A stretch of DNA of 64,000 bases from an uncultured bacterium (lineage in GTDB: Bacteria > Bacillota > Clostridia > Christensenellales > HGM11417), in assembly GCA_905215695.1 (NCBI GenBank), contig CAJMQN010000005.1:62001-126000 (forward strand). Reading direction: 5' to 3'. Within the stretch, counting starts at the first letter, position 1. Each line of letters begins with the position of its first letter. The translations under genes were made by a program, and so were the position numbers. The notes below the pieces were generated by a model. It had not been told where the DNA came from, did not search any database, and worked only from the letters and a program-made list of their open reading frames with translations. Positions 8,637 through 17,164 of this stretch are shown here, in pieces.

Positions 8637-9317
8637 ATGATTCAGAGTATGATAGATGCGATGTCTGCCGCGATTGCCGAGTTTTTCGGGAACGGCTGGA
8701 TTGCGACCTTTGTCCTCTCCATGATCCCGCTCATAGAACTCAAAGGGGCAATCCTGGTGGGAAGTACGACCATCGGCGTTGTGCCCTCCTTCGTCATGGC
8801 GTATCTCGGCTCGACTCTCGTCTTTGTGCCCCTCTTTTTTCTGCTCCGACCCATTTTGAACCTTTTGAAGAGAATCAAGTGGTTTCGCCGTCTCGCGGTC
8901 AAAGTCGAATATCTCTTTGAGCACAAGGCGGAAAAAATTTCCAAGAAGGGACAGGACGCAGGCGAAAAGGCGCGCGTTATTATGATGTGGGGAGTATTCG
9001 CCTTCGTGGCGGTGCCGCTCCCGATGACAGGCGTCTGGACGGGCACCGCAATCGCGGTCTTTCTCGGACTGAAATTTTGGGACGCCTTTTTTCCCGTCGC
9101 TGTGGGCAATCTCGTCGCGGGTCTTTTGATTTCGCTTTTCACCTGGATTTTCAAGGACTACGTACAATATGTGATTCTCGCCCTCGGAATCGGCGCGCTC
9201 GCTCTTCTCGTCCTGTTCATCGTCAAAGTCGTGCGGATTCAACCCCCGCCCGAACGCTACAGTGATACGCCGAAGATGCAGGACTCCGACTCCTGCGATA
9301 CGGAAAATAAAAAATAA
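8637..9317 (+). CDS. Small multidrug export-related membrane protein (COG2426 type)
   Basis: This is a 226-residue hydrophobic protein with about five membrane segments. It contains SMIPLIELKGAILVG near the N-terminus and GVFAFVAVPLPMTGVWTG in the middle, which together mark the COG2426/Sm_multidrug_ex group. The name comes from a weak link to multidrug export, and the real substrate is unknown. A charged linker rich in lysine separates the two halves, and a short hydrophilic tail rich in Asp/Ser ends the protein. The start has an AAGGAG Shine-Dalgarno placed right after the preceding terminator T-run. Confidence 0.75.
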   Translation: MIQSMIDAMSAAIAEFFGNGWIATFVLSMIPLIELKGAILVGSTTIGVVPSFVMAYLGSTLVFVPLFFLLRPILNLLKRIKWFRRLAVKVEYLFEHKAEKISKKGQDAGEKARVIMMWGVFAFVAVPLPMTGVWTGTAIAVFLGLKFWDAFFPVAVGNLVAGLLISLFTWIFKDYVQYVILALGIGALALLVLFIVKVVRIQPPPERYSDTPKMQDSDSCDTENKK

Positions 9318-9405
9318 TAATTTTTATCGATTTTGTGTTTTAACTTCCGAAAAGCGTTTATAAACAAAATATAGACAAAAAAAGTTTTTCGGAGGATTTT
9401 TGATT

Positions 9406-9942
9406 ATGAAGTACAGATGTACAGTTTGCGGTTACATTGCCGACCAGCCCATGGAGTGCCCCCAGTGCCACGCGCCCGCCTCGAAGTTCGAGCCGGTTTC
9501 GGAAGAGGGAAAGATGGCGTTTGCGGACGAGCACAAGATCGGCGTTGCGAAGGGGCTTGACCCCGAGGTCGTCGAGGGGCTGAAGATGAATTTCAACGGC
9601 GAATGCACCGAGGTGGGTATGTATCTCGCAATGTCGAGAGCGGCTGACCGCGAGGGGTATCCCGAGATTGCGGAAGCGTTCAAGCGCTACGCCTTTGAGG
9701 AGGCGGAGCACGCGGCGAAGTTTGCGGAACTTCTCGGCGAAGTCGTGACCCCCTGCACCAAGACCAACCTCGAGATGCGCGCGGGCGCGGAGCAGGGCGC
9801 ATGTCAGGGCAAGAAGGATCTTGCCACGCTCGCAAAGAAGCTCGGCTACGACGCGATTCACGACACCGTGCACGAAATGGCAAAGGACGAGGCGCGCCAC
9901 GGCTGCGGTTTCGAGGGGCTTTTGAAACGGTACTTCAAATAA
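9406..9942 (+). CDS. Reverse rubrerythrin (rubredoxin domain followed by diiron domain)
   Basis: The protein has 178 residues. The N-terminal rubredoxin-like site is formed by Cys5, Cys8, Cys18 and Cys21 ([11 protein letters not shown] and ECPQCHAP). It is followed by a four-helix diiron domain with conserved E-x-x-H helices ([38 protein letters not shown]). This domain order is the reverse of classical rubrerythrin. Such proteins reduce hydrogen peroxide or oxygen in anaerobes. A GGAGG lies 10 bases before the ATG; a TTG two codons upstream is an alternative start. It is flanked by a strong terminator. The protein fits an oxygen-sensitive organism. Confidence 0.92.
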   Translation: MKYRCTVCGYIADQPMECPQCHAPASKFEPVSEEGKMAFADEHKIGVAKGLDPEVVEGLKMNFNGECTEVGMYLAMSRAADREGYPEIAEAFKRYAFEEAEHAAKFAELLGEVVTPCTKTNLEMRAGAEQGACQGKKDLATLAKKLGYDAIHDTVHEMAKDEARHGCGFEGLLKRYFK

Positions 9943-9960
9943 AATCTTTTATGAAATGGA

Positions 9961-9997
9961 AAGAGAACGGACTTTGAACAGTCCGTTCTCTTTTTTT
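9961..9997 (+). terminator. Rho-independent terminator of the rubrerythrin gene
   Basis: An 11-bp GC-rich perfect stem (9963-9973 with 9980-9990), extended by flanking A/T pairs, has a 6-base loop and is followed by seven Ts. Confidence 0.92.
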
Positions 9998-10058
9998 GAT
10001 TTTTTCGGGGATGAGCGGAAAATATTGCGTATTTAACCGTTTTTTAACCTTACTGCGG

Positions 10059-10064
10059 TATAAT
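10059..10064 (+). promoter_or_regulatory. -10 element upstream of fakA
   Basis: A perfect TATAAT stands 35 bases before the fakA start. The best upstream partner, TTTAAC at 10032-10037, is 21 bases away, so the -35 is poor. Transcription of the lipid operon probably starts near 10071. Confidence 0.5.
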
Positions 10065-10099
10065 AAAAAATAAAATATCATTGACAGGTCGAAAAACTT

Positions 10100-11767
10100 A
10101 TGTACGAAAGAGAAGTGGACGGCGAACTTTTCAAGAGAATGATGAACTGCGGGCTTGCCGAACTGAAGGCAAACATTGCGGAAATCAATGATCTGAACGT
10201 ATTTCCCATTCCCGACGGGGATACGGGGGACAACATGTATTCGACGCTTTCGGGGGGCGTGAAGGCATTGCGCGGGTTGGAGGTTTCCGCGCTCGGAGAG
10301 GCGGCTAGCCGGGCGGGCAGCGGCATGCTCATGAGCGCGCGGGGCAACTCAGGCGTCATTCTCTCCCAGATGTTCGCGGGCATCGCGAAGGGGCTGGAGG
10401 GGACGGAGAGGGCGGACGTGTCCGCGTTCGGGCGCGCCTTCGGTGAAGGCGTGCGGTTTGCATATGCGTCTGTAGCAGAGCCCGTCGAGGGAACCATGCT
10501 CACCGTGATGAAGGACGCGGCGGCATATGCGTCGGGGCGAATCGACAGCCGGAGCACGCCCGAGAGCTTTTTGGAGGACTACGTGCGGGAGACCGAACTC
10601 TCTCTCGAGCGCACCCCCGAACTTTTGCCGATTCTGAAGAATTCGGGTGTGATAGACAGCGGCGGCGCGGGCGTGTTTCACATCGCGCGAGGCTTTTTAA
10701 AGGCGGTGCGAGGAGAGGAAGTCTTTTCCGTCGAGGAGGAGGGGAGCGCGGCAGTCCTATCCGAGGAACCGCAGTTTGCTCTCTTCAACGAAGACAGCGT
10801 GATGGAATTCGGCTATTGCACCGAATTTCTCCTGCAACTGACCCGCGCAAAGACGGACGTCGAGGCGTTCTCGTTGGACGATTTTCGGGCATGGCTGACC
10901 GCCGCGGGGGATTCTGTGGCGGTGGTCCGAACCGGGACGGTGGTCAAGGTGCACGTACATACGATGAAACCGGGCGAAATTCTGCAATACGCGCAGACGT
11001 ACGGGGAGTTTTTGACACTGAAAATCGAAAATATGACGCTACAGCACAACGGCAGGTCGGAACGGCGGCAGAACAGGGAAGAATTGCGGAAAAATCCTCA
11101 GCGCAAGCATTTCGGCGTCGTTGCGGTTGCGGACGGAGAGGGAATCTCTGCCGCGTTTCGGGAGTTGGGCGCGGATATCGTGCTCGAGGGCGGTCCGGGG
11201 CGCAACCCCTCTGTCGAGTTGTTTTTGAAAGCCTTTGAGGCGGTCAATGCGGATTGTATCTTTGTTCTTCCCGACAACAGCAATATCCGCATGGCTGCGA
11301 CGGAGGCGGCTTCCCTGTATCAGACCTCCGAAGTGCGCGTTCTTCCCACCAAAAACGTGGGGGAAGGGTATGCCGCGCTCTCGGCGCTGGACTGCGCGAG
11401 CGGAGACGCGGAGAGCGTTTTCAAAAACATGGCGGCGGAAGTGTCCCGTTCGGCGAGCGGGACGGTCGCGCGGGCGACCCGTTCGGTTCTTTTGGACAGC
11501 GTGGAAGTTCGGGAAGGCGATTATATCGGCTTTGTCGGAAAGAAAATGTTTGTTTCGGGAACGGACAAAGTGCGTACCGCTCTGGCGCTGACAGAGGAGC
11601 TTGGCGCCGCATTGCGGGAATTTATCATTGTTTTCTACGGCAGGGACGTGACCGAATCGGAGCGCCACGCCTATCGGCGGGGCGTCTCGGAAAAATTCCC
11701 GGATGCGGAGTTTTACGAGACGGACGGCGGACAGTCGGTGTATGACTTCGTGCTCGTATTGCAGTGA
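10100..11767 (+). CDS. fakA: Fatty acid kinase, FakA/YloV family (DhaL + DegV-like domains)
   Basis: The protein has 555 residues, the usual size of FakA. Residues 1 to about 200 are the DhaL-like ATP-binding domain with the Mg-binding motif VFPIPDGDTGDNM (34-46) and SARGNSGVILSQMFAG. A middle domain contains YCTEFLLQL, and the C-terminal domain is DegV/EDD-like (FVLPDNSNIRMAATEAA). FakA phosphorylates fatty acids held by a FakB (DegV) partner, giving acyl-phosphate for PlsX/PlsY or PlsC routes. The next three genes are plsX, degV and an acyltransferase, with gaps of 10 and 3 bases and an overlap. This fits that pathway closely. Confidence 0.92.
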   Translation: MYEREVDGELFKRMMNCGLAELKANIAEINDLNVFPIPDGDTGDNMYSTLSGGVKALRGLEVSALGEAASRAGSGMLMSARGNSGVILSQMFAGIAKGLEGTERADVSAFGRAFGEGVRFAYASVAEPVEGTMLTVMKDAAAYASGRIDSRSTPESFLEDYVRETELSLERTPELLPILKNSGVIDSGGAGVFHIARGFLKAVRGEEVFSVEEEGSAAVLSEEPQFALFNEDSVMEFGYCTEFLLQLTRAKTDVEAFSLDDFRAWLTAAGDSVAVVRTGTVVKVHVHTMKPGEILQYAQTYGEFLTLKIENMTLQHNGRSERRQNREELRKNPQRKHFGVVAVADGEGISAAFRELGADIVLEGGPGRNPSVELFLKAFEAVNADCIFVLPDNSNIRMAATEAASLYQTSEVRVLPTKNVGEGYAALSALDCASGDAESVFKNMAAEVSRSASGTVARATRSVLLDSVEVREGDYIGFVGKKMFVSGTDKVRTALALTEELGAALREFIIVFYGRDVTESERHAYRRGVSEKFPDAEFYETDGGQSVYDFVLVLQ

Positions 11768-11777
11768 GGGAAGGGAC

Positions 11778-12764
11778 ATGAAGATTGTTTTGGACTGTTT
11801 CGGCTGTGATAGTCCCGAAGAGGTGATAGCGGGCGCGGTGGACGCGCTGCGTTCTGTAGAGGAGGTCGGTCTGATACTCTGCGGCGACGAAGACCGGATT
11901 CGGGAGCGCCTTCGGGGCGGCGAATTCGATTCTTCCCGACTGGAAATCGTGGACGCCAAAGAGGTCATAAAAAACGGAGAGCCGCCCGTCGCGGCGATAC
12001 GAACCAAAAAAGATTCCTCTCTGTCGGCGGCGTATCGGGTCTTGCGGGAGCGAGGCGATGCTGTCGCAATGATTTCGGCGGGCTCGACGGGCGCGGTATT
12101 ATGCGGCGGCATGATGCTGCTCGGAAGGTGTGAGGGCGTCGAACGCCCCGCTCTTGCCTCTCTGCTGCCCACGGACAGCGGCGGTTCGGTCTGTCTGACG
12201 GACTGCGGCGCGAATGCGGACTGCCGTCCCGAACATCTCCTTGCCTTTGCGAAGTACGCGTCCTCCTATGTCTCCTGCGCCTGCGGGGTCGCGAACCCCC
12301 GCGTGGGACTGCTCTCCGTGGGCAGAGAGGAGGGAAAGGGCAACGAGCTGACCAAAGCCGCCTATGCCCTTCTGCGCGACAGCGGACTCCGTTTTGCGGG
12401 GAACGCGGAAGCGGGAGAGGTTCTTTCGGGCGCGTTCGACGTGATTGTGACGGACGGATTTTCGGGCAATGTTCTGCTCAAAGGGATCGAGGGGGCGGCG
12501 CGTTCCGTCTCGAAGCGCATGCAAGCTCTGCTCCGTTCCCATGCGCCCGCGAATGCGGAGCTGTCTTTCGTAAAAAGCGCCTTTGCGGAGCTTGCGGAAT
12601 CGGTGGACTTTAACGCAAAGGGGGGCGCGCTGCTCTTGGGGGTCAGAAAAATTGTGATCAAGGCGCACGGCGCGGCGACAGCCGAAACGATCGTCAATAC
12701 CGTAAAACAGGCGTTGCGCCTGACGGCGGGCGGATTCGATAAAATTTTGGAAGGGAGACTTTAA
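11778..12764 (+). CDS. plsX: Phosphate acyltransferase PlsX
   Basis: The protein has 328 residues, the normal PlsX length. It begins MKIVLDCFGCDSPEEVIAGA (the usual form is DAMGGDxAP, so the first loop is a variant). It has AMISAGSTGAVLCGG, EGVERPALASLLPT, LLSVGREEGKGNELTK and IVTDGFSGNVLLKGIEG, the PlsX signatures. PlsX interconverts acyl-ACP and acyl-phosphate at the membrane. A GGGAAGGGA Shine-Dalgarno precedes the ATG. Its place between fakA and degV implies a shared acyl-phosphate pool fed by both synthesis and exogenous fatty acids. Confidence 0.93.
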   Translation: MKIVLDCFGCDSPEEVIAGAVDALRSVEEVGLILCGDEDRIRERLRGGEFDSSRLEIVDAKEVIKNGEPPVAAIRTKKDSSLSAAYRVLRERGDAVAMISAGSTGAVLCGGMMLLGRCEGVERPALASLLPTDSGGSVCLTDCGANADCRPEHLLAFAKYASSYVSCACGVANPRVGLLSVGREEGKGNELTKAAYALLRDSGLRFAGNAEAGEVLSGAFDVIVTDGFSGNVLLKGIEGAARSVSKRMQALLRSHAPANAELSFVKSAFAELAESVDFNAKGGALLLGVRKIVIKAHGAATAETIVNTVKQALRLTAGGFDKILEGRL

Positions 12765-12767
12765 CAT

Positions 12768-13667
12768 ATGGAACAGTTTTCAATCATCACGGATTCCTGT
12801 AGCGACCTCGACCGAAACACGCGGGAGAGATACGGCATCGAGTACCTGCCGATGAGAATCCTCTTTGAGGACAGAGACCTTCCCGCAAGTTTGGATTGGG
12901 AGCAGATTTCGGCGGCGGAGTTCTACCGTCTCATGCGGGACGGCGTTCGGATTCGGACTTCGCAGATCAATGCGGCGGAGTACCGCGAAGCATTCGAAAA
13001 ATGCGTTTCCGAGGGACGGGGCGTGCTCTCAATTTCCTGTTCCTCCGCGCTTTCGAGCTCCTATCGGGGGAGTTTGGTCGCGCGGGAAGAAGTGCTGAAA
13101 AAATATCCCGACGCGCAGATTTTCTGTATCGACAGCCGCAACGCCTGTATGGGGCTCGGGATTCTGTGTATGACCGCGGCGGACATGCGCGCGGAGGGGC
13201 GAACCCTCTCGGAGACCGCCGCCTACCTCGAGGCGCACAAACAGGAAGTCAATCAGTTCTGCACGGTAGAGAGCCTGACCTACCTGAAGCGCGCGGGCAG
13301 AGTGAGCGCGACGAGCGCGGTGTTCGGCGGGCTGTTGCAGGTCAAACCCATCATCATCTCGGACGTGAACGGTCAGAACGTCGCCGTGGAAAAGGTGAAG
13401 GGACGCCGCGCCTCTTTTCTTCGCGTGGCGGAGCTCTTCGGGGAAGCCTACCGCAGAGCGCCCTATCAGCGGATCTGTATCGTGCACGCGGACTGCGAGG
13501 CGGACGCCGAGGCGCTGAAAGAGCTTGTCTTGGAGAAACTTCCCGACAGAGACGTCGAGGTGCGCACGGACCTCATCGGTCCCATCATCGGCGCGTCCAC
13601 CGGTCCCGGTACGGTTGCGGTCTATTCCTACGGCAAAGAAGTCACCTTTGACGGAGCAAAGGCATGA
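12768..13667 (+). CDS. DegV family fatty-acid-binding protein (FakB-like)
   Basis: The protein has 299 residues. It starts with the DegV signature SIITDSCSDLD. It also has ISCSSALSSSYRG, the lipid head-group site, the helix QFCTVESLTYLKRAGRVS, and GPIIGASTGPGTVAVYSYG near the C-terminus. Common DegV proteins have GAHTGPGT at that place, so serine replaces histidine here. DegV/FakB proteins hold a fatty acid so that FakA can phosphorylate it. The gene starts 3 bases after plsX and overlaps the next gene by 4 bases (ATGA). Confidence 0.93.
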   Translation: MEQFSIITDSCSDLDRNTRERYGIEYLPMRILFEDRDLPASLDWEQISAAEFYRLMRDGVRIRTSQINAAEYREAFEKCVSEGRGVLSISCSSALSSSYRGSLVAREEVLKKYPDAQIFCIDSRNACMGLGILCMTAADMRAEGRTLSETAAYLEAHKQEVNQFCTVESLTYLKRAGRVSATSAVFGGLLQVKPIIISDVNGQNVAVEKVKGRRASFLRVAELFGEAYRRAPYQRICIVHADCEADAEALKELVLEKLPDRDVEVRTDLIGPIIGASTGPGTVAVYSYGKEVTFDGAKA

Positions 13668-14407
13668 GAATCGAATATGAACTTCCGCGGAGCAGACAGC
13701 CGATTTATGCCTGTTTCAAGGGCATATTGCGGCTCTTTCGCCGCAGGGTTCGCACGGTTGCTTTGGGGGGCGCGCCGCAGGAGGGATGCCTATACCTTGC
13801 CAATCACGCCAACAAGATGGGTCCCATGATCTACGACATGTTTTTCCCCGTGTATCATGTCAAATGGGGGGCGCACGAGATGCTCGGCAGCTATTCCGAC
13901 CGCCGCAGGTATCTGCGGGACGTCCTGTACATCCGAAAGAACGGCATGGGAAAAAAGAAGGCGGGTTTCAAAGCCTTCTTCGAGGCGTTTTTTTCCAAAT
14001 ACATCTACCGCGGCATGAAATTTCTGCCCACTTATCCCGACGCACGTTTGGTCAAGACGGTCAAAAAGAGCGTGGACGTCCTCGACGCCCCTGCCGCGCT
14101 GATGATTTTTCCCGAAAATTCCAATGCGGGATACCATGACATGCTCACGGAATTTTTTCCGGGCTTTGTGCTTGTGATGGAACGGTACCGTCAGGTCAAG
14201 GGCGCGGACCTTCCCGTCCGTCCGGTGTATTATCACCGCAAAAAGCGGCTGATTGTCGTGGGCGAACCCTGTTTTCTCGGGGAATTCGAGGAAAAAGGCA
14301 TGCGGCGCGGAGAGATTGCGGAGACCTTTCGGCAGAAGGTGAACGCGCTTTACCAAAGGATAGAGCGCGGAGAATTCGACAACAAAAAAACGAGGAGCGA
14401 GAAATAA
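13664..14407 (+). CDS. PlsC-like 1-acylglycerol-3-phosphate acyltransferase, atypical motif
   Basis: The protein has 247 residues. LANHANKMGPMIYD (His48) occupies the position of the acyltransferase NHxxxxD motif, but glycine stands where the catalytic aspartate is expected. MIFPENSNAGY resembles block III (FPEGTRS). VRPVYYHRKKRLIVVGEP resembles block IV and the substrate strand. The position at the end of the fakA-plsX-degV operon supports a role in phosphatidic-acid or lysolipid acylation at the membrane. The altered HX4D motif leaves catalysis uncertain. The start overlaps the degV stop, so translation is coupled. Confidence 0.72.
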   Translation: MRIEYELPRSRQPIYACFKGILRLFRRRVRTVALGGAPQEGCLYLANHANKMGPMIYDMFFPVYHVKWGAHEMLGSYSDRRRYLRDVLYIRKNGMGKKKAGFKAFFEAFFSKYIYRGMKFLPTYPDARLVKTVKKSVDVLDAPAALMIFPENSNAGYHDMLTEFFPGFVLVMERYRQVKGADLPVRPVYYHRKKRLIVVGEPCFLGEFEEKGMRRGEIAETFRQKVNALYQRIERGEFDNKKTRSEK

Positions 14408-14416
14408 TTTCGCTCC

Positions 14417-15469
14417 TTATCCGTTATTTAGGGGAAAGAGGACGGTGAATTCGCTTCCCTCTCCCGGTCTGCTCGCCACGTCAATCCTGCCGCCGGTGAG
14501 TTCCACGATGCGTTTTGCGATGGGGAGTCCGAGTCCGTTTCCCTTGTGAAAATGCGAACTTTCCCCCTGATAGTACCTGTCAAAGATATGCGCGAGCGTG
14601 GTCTCGTCCATGCCGACGCCGTTGTCCGAAAACTTCACGGCGTACCCCTCGGGGAGAAGTTCCGCGCGCACGGCAATCCTGCCTCCCTTGCGGCTGAACT
14701 TGATTGCGTTGGAGAGAAGATTGATCCACACTTCCTTGAGGAGCGCGGCGTTCCCCGAAAGGACGTGCGGGCAGAGCGAAAGTTCGATTTCGAGGTCTTT
14801 TTCCCGCAAAGCGCTGTCGAGCAAAAGGACGCATTCCTCGATCTGTTCGTCTATGGATACTTCCTCGAGACCGTCGAGGGAATTGCGGGAATCGAGTTTG
14901 CTGATGAGCAGGGTGGAGGATGCCAGCTGTGTCAGCCGGTCCGTCTCGTCTATGATGATGCGGAGATACTTTTTTTGTTCCTCGGGGGAAAGCCCGGGCT
15001 TTTTTTCGAGGATTTCTGCATAGCCCTTGATGGAGACGATGGGCGTCTTGAACTCGTGAGAAAAGTTGCTCGCAAAGTCGCTCTGTAGGATTGCAGTGGA
15101 ACGAAGTTCGTCCACGAGCTTGTTGAAATCCGCAATGAGGTCGGAATAGAAGAGGTCTTCCTTTTTGGGCTCGGGGATCTTGACGGAGTAATTGCCGTTT
15201 GCGACCTCGCGCATGATACCCCGAAATTCGTCGATTTTTTTGGAGTGGACTTTCGCGAAGAGAAAGAGCAGAATCGCCCCCACCGCGACAGACGCCGCGA
15301 AGCAGAGGATCAACAAAAGCAGGGGACGGGTGCGGAAAAAGTCCTTGCTGTACAGATCGAAGATGGTAACGACGGACAAAACGAGTCCCGCCGCGACGAG
15401 AAAGATGGCGCAGAGCGAAACGCCTGCCTTCAGGGAGAGCAGAAGGGAAATCTTTTTAGGCTTTTTCAT
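14417..15469 (-). CDS. Sensor histidine kinase
   Basis: This is a 350-residue membrane kinase. There are two hydrophobic segments near the N-terminus (about residues 8-35 and 45-75), then a HAMP-like stretch. The DHp helix has the phospho-acceptor in SNFSHEFKTPIVSIKGYAEI. The catalytic domain shows EVWINLLSNAIKFSRKGG, FSDNGVGMDE and GNGLGLPIAKRIVELTGG. The ATG at 15469 is preferred because it opens the basic MKKPKK segment. It overlaps the end of the response-regulator gene by 14 bases, so the pair is co-transcribed. The short extracytoplasmic part suggests an envelope or intramembrane signal. No target is evident from the sequence. Confidence 0.92.
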   Translation of the reverse strand: MKKPKKISLLLSLKAGVSLCAIFLVAAGLVLSVVTIFDLYSKDFFRTRPLLLLILCFAASVAVGAILLFLFAKVHSKKIDEFRGIMREVANGNYSVKIPEPKKEDLFYSDLIADFNKLVDELRSTAILQSDFASNFSHEFKTPIVSIKGYAEILEKKPGLSPEEQKKYLRIIIDETDRLTQLASSTLLISKLDSRNSLDGLEEVSIDEQIEECVLLLDSALREKDLEIELSLCPHVLSGNAALLKEVWINLLSNAIKFSRKGGRIAVRAELLPEGYAVKFSDNGVGMDETTLAHIFDRYYQGESSHFHKGNGLGLPIAKRIVELTGGRIDVASRPGEGSEFTVLFPLNNG

Positions 15470-16142
15470 TGCGTACCCCCCGATAGCCGATGCCCCGCAC
15501 CGTTTCGATGTCGATTTCGGGGAAGGGCGCAATGGTGCTGCGAATTTTGCTGATGTACACTTTTACGGCGTCCATGTCCCCGAGGTTTTCGGGTCCCCAA
15601 AACTCGTCGAAGAGTTGGCTCTTGGTGAAGGTGCGTTCGGGATAGCTGAGCAGTTTATAGAGAAGAAAGAAATCCCGCTTGGGAAGGACGGCTTTGAGCC
15701 CCAGAACGTCGTTTTTCACCGTGAGCGTGTCGAGCGTGAGGACGGTGTCGCCCACCTCTATTTTCTTTTCGGTGACGATTTTCGCGCGCCGGAAGAGCGC
15801 CTTCATGCGCAGCAGCAGCTCGTCGAATTCCACGGGTTTGACCATGTAGTCATCCGTCCCCACCAAAAAACCCGTCTTTTTGGACTGCAACTCGTTTTTG
15901 GCGGTGACCATGATAATCGGCATCGAAAATCCGTCCTTTCGGATTTGTTCCACGAAGGCGAATCCGTCCATTTCCGCCATCATGACGTCCACGATACAGA
16001 GGTCGATGACGTTCGCATAGACGATTTGGAGCGCCTTGTTTCCGTTCTCCGCGGTGAGAACTTCATAGCCCTCCTCTTCGAGACGAAGTTTGAAGAGATT
16101 GCGTATGTTTCGTTCGTCGTCTGCCACCAAAATTTTAAACAT
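15456..16142 (-). CDS. OmpR/PhoB-type response regulator
   Basis: The protein has 228 residues. The receiver domain (1-120) has the acidic pocket VADDE, the phosphorylated aspartate in CIVDVMMAEMDGF, the threonine in IIMVTAKNE and the lysine in YMVKPVEF. The C-terminal winged helix has KRDFFLLYKLLSYPERTFTK, VKVYISKIR and ETVRGIGYRGV. It regulates transcription when phosphorylated by the overlapping histidine kinase. A GAGGAAG Shine-Dalgarno precedes the ATG. The gene is divergent from the patatin gene, with the two promoters inside about 130 bases. Confidence 0.95.
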   Translation of the reverse strand: MFKILVADDERNIRNLFKLRLEEEGYEVLTAENGNKALQIVYANVIDLCIVDVMMAEMDGFAFVEQIRKDGFSMPIIMVTAKNELQSKKTGFLVGTDDYMVKPVEFDELLLRMKALFRRAKIVTEKKIEVGDTVLTLDTLTVKNDVLGLKAVLPKRDFFLLYKLLSYPERTFTKSQLFDEFWGPENLGDMDAVKVYISKIRSTIAPFPEIDIETVRGIGYRGVRNEKA

Positions 16143-16176
16143 GCGATTTCTTCCTCTGTGAAATTTCTCGATTACT

Positions 16177-16204
16177 ATTATACCGCAATTTTTGCAAAAT
16201 GCAA
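16177..16204 (-). promoter_or_regulatory. Sigma-A promoter of the two-component operon
   Basis: Read on the minus strand, TTGCAT (16204-16199), a 16-base spacer and a perfect TATAAT (16182-16177) precede the response regulator. They leave a leader of about 30 bases that carries a Shine-Dalgarno. Confidence 0.75.
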
Positions 16205-16237
16205 GCCGTGCGCAAAATTTTCATTTTTAAAAATCGG

Positions 16238-16266
16238 TTTACATTCGCCGAGAATTTGTATATAAT
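16238..16266 (+). promoter_or_regulatory. Sigma-A promoter abutting the patatin start codon
   Basis: TTTACA (16238-16243), exactly 17 bases, then TATAAT (16261-16266). The predicted +1 falls at about 16273, on or next to the ATG at 16274. There is no room for a Shine-Dalgarno, so the transcript would be leaderless. Confidence 0.78.
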
Positions 16267-16273
16267 ATCCTGT

Positions 16274-17164
16274 ATGGGATTCTTTTCTTTTTGGAAAAAC
16301 AGAAGGGCGAAGAGAACGACCGCCCTTCCCGAAGAGCTTGTTCCGGTCACCAAGGTCAAGGCGGGTCTTGCGCTCGGTGGCGGCGGCGCGCGGGGATTCG
16401 GGCACATCGGCGTCCTGCGCGCGTTTGAGGATCAGGGAATCGACTTCGATTACGTCGCGGGCACTTCGGTGGGGTCGCTCGTGGGCGCGCTGTATGCCTA
16501 CGGCATGAACTCGCACCAGATAGAAGAGGCGGCGATGAACCTCAAGGAGTCCGATATCAAGACGAGCAAAATCATCTTTATCTCTTCCAAAGCGACGGGA
16601 ATCGAAAAGGTTGCCCGCGACCTCGTGGGGGATACGGACATCAAGGATTTGAAAAAAAAGTTCGCGGCGGTCGCTGTAGATATCGGCAACGGGGAAGAGG
16701 TGGATTTTTATGAGGGAGACCTCGCGAAAATCGTCTCCGCGAGCTGTTGCGTGCCCATCGTGTTCTCTCCCGTGGTCATTGACGGAAGAAGGTTTGTGGA
16801 CGGCGGACTCTCGAACACCGTGCCTTCGGACATTGTGCGTTTCATGGGCGCGGATATCGTCGTCGGCGTGGACATCAACAGCACGCGCGCGCAGGGCACG
16901 GACTCGGACGGCATGCTCGACATTGCCAAGGCGACGCTCGGCATCGCGATGGAGGCAAACGTCGTCAAGGGCGTCATCAATTCGGACGTCATGATTCGTC
17001 CCGACCTTAAAAGGTTCAGTTCGACCAAGTTCAAGGGCGCGTCGGAGATGATCGAAGAGGGATACAAAGCCGCGATGGCGAACATGGATCAGATCAAATC
17101 CCTGTTAAATATCAAATACAAACCGAAAAAGACCAAGGGGGCAGAGAATGGCAAACAAGCGTAA
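16274..17164 (+). CDS. Patatin-like phospholipase (RssA/YlbK type)
   Basis: The protein has 296 residues. The oxyanion-hole loop GLALGGGGARGFGHIGVL is at 31-48. The nucleophile elbow GTSVG has Ser65, and the catalytic aspartate is in VDGGLSNTVP (Asp176), so the Ser-Asp dyad is intact. The family hydrolyses acyl esters of lipids. The length and lack of a clear signal peptide suggest a cytosolic or membrane-associated enzyme. The start at 16274 is inferred from the protein pattern. It lies only 7 bases after a -10 box, which implies leaderless translation. The next gene overlaps by 17 bases. Confidence 0.9.
   Translation: MGFFSFWKNRRAKRTTALPEELVPVTKVKAGLALGGGGARGFGHIGVLRAFEDQGIDFDYVAGTSVGSLVGALYAYGMNSHQIEEAAMNLKESDIKTSKIIFISSKATGIEKVARDLVGDTDIKDLKKKFAAVAVDIGNGEEVDFYEGDLAKIVSASCCVPIVFSPVVIDGRRFVDGGLSNTVPSDIVRFMGADIVVGVDINSTRAQGTDSDGMLDIAKATLGIAMEANVVKGVINSDVMIRPDLKRFSSTKFKGASEMIEEGYKAAMANMDQIKSLLNIKYKPKKTKGAENGKQA

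Noticed and set aside
7158..9242. Open frame of 694 codons on the minus strand
   Set aside because: It covers two clear membrane-protein genes and a terminator; the product is His/Glu/Arg-rich and has no recognisable motif.
9309..9330. PerR box before the rubrerythrin gene
   Set aside because: The AT-rich inverted repeat matches the PerR consensus only poorly and such AT runs are common.
15192..16265. Open frame of 357 codons on the plus strand
   Set aside because: Antisense to the histidine kinase and response regulator, both complete with all motifs.
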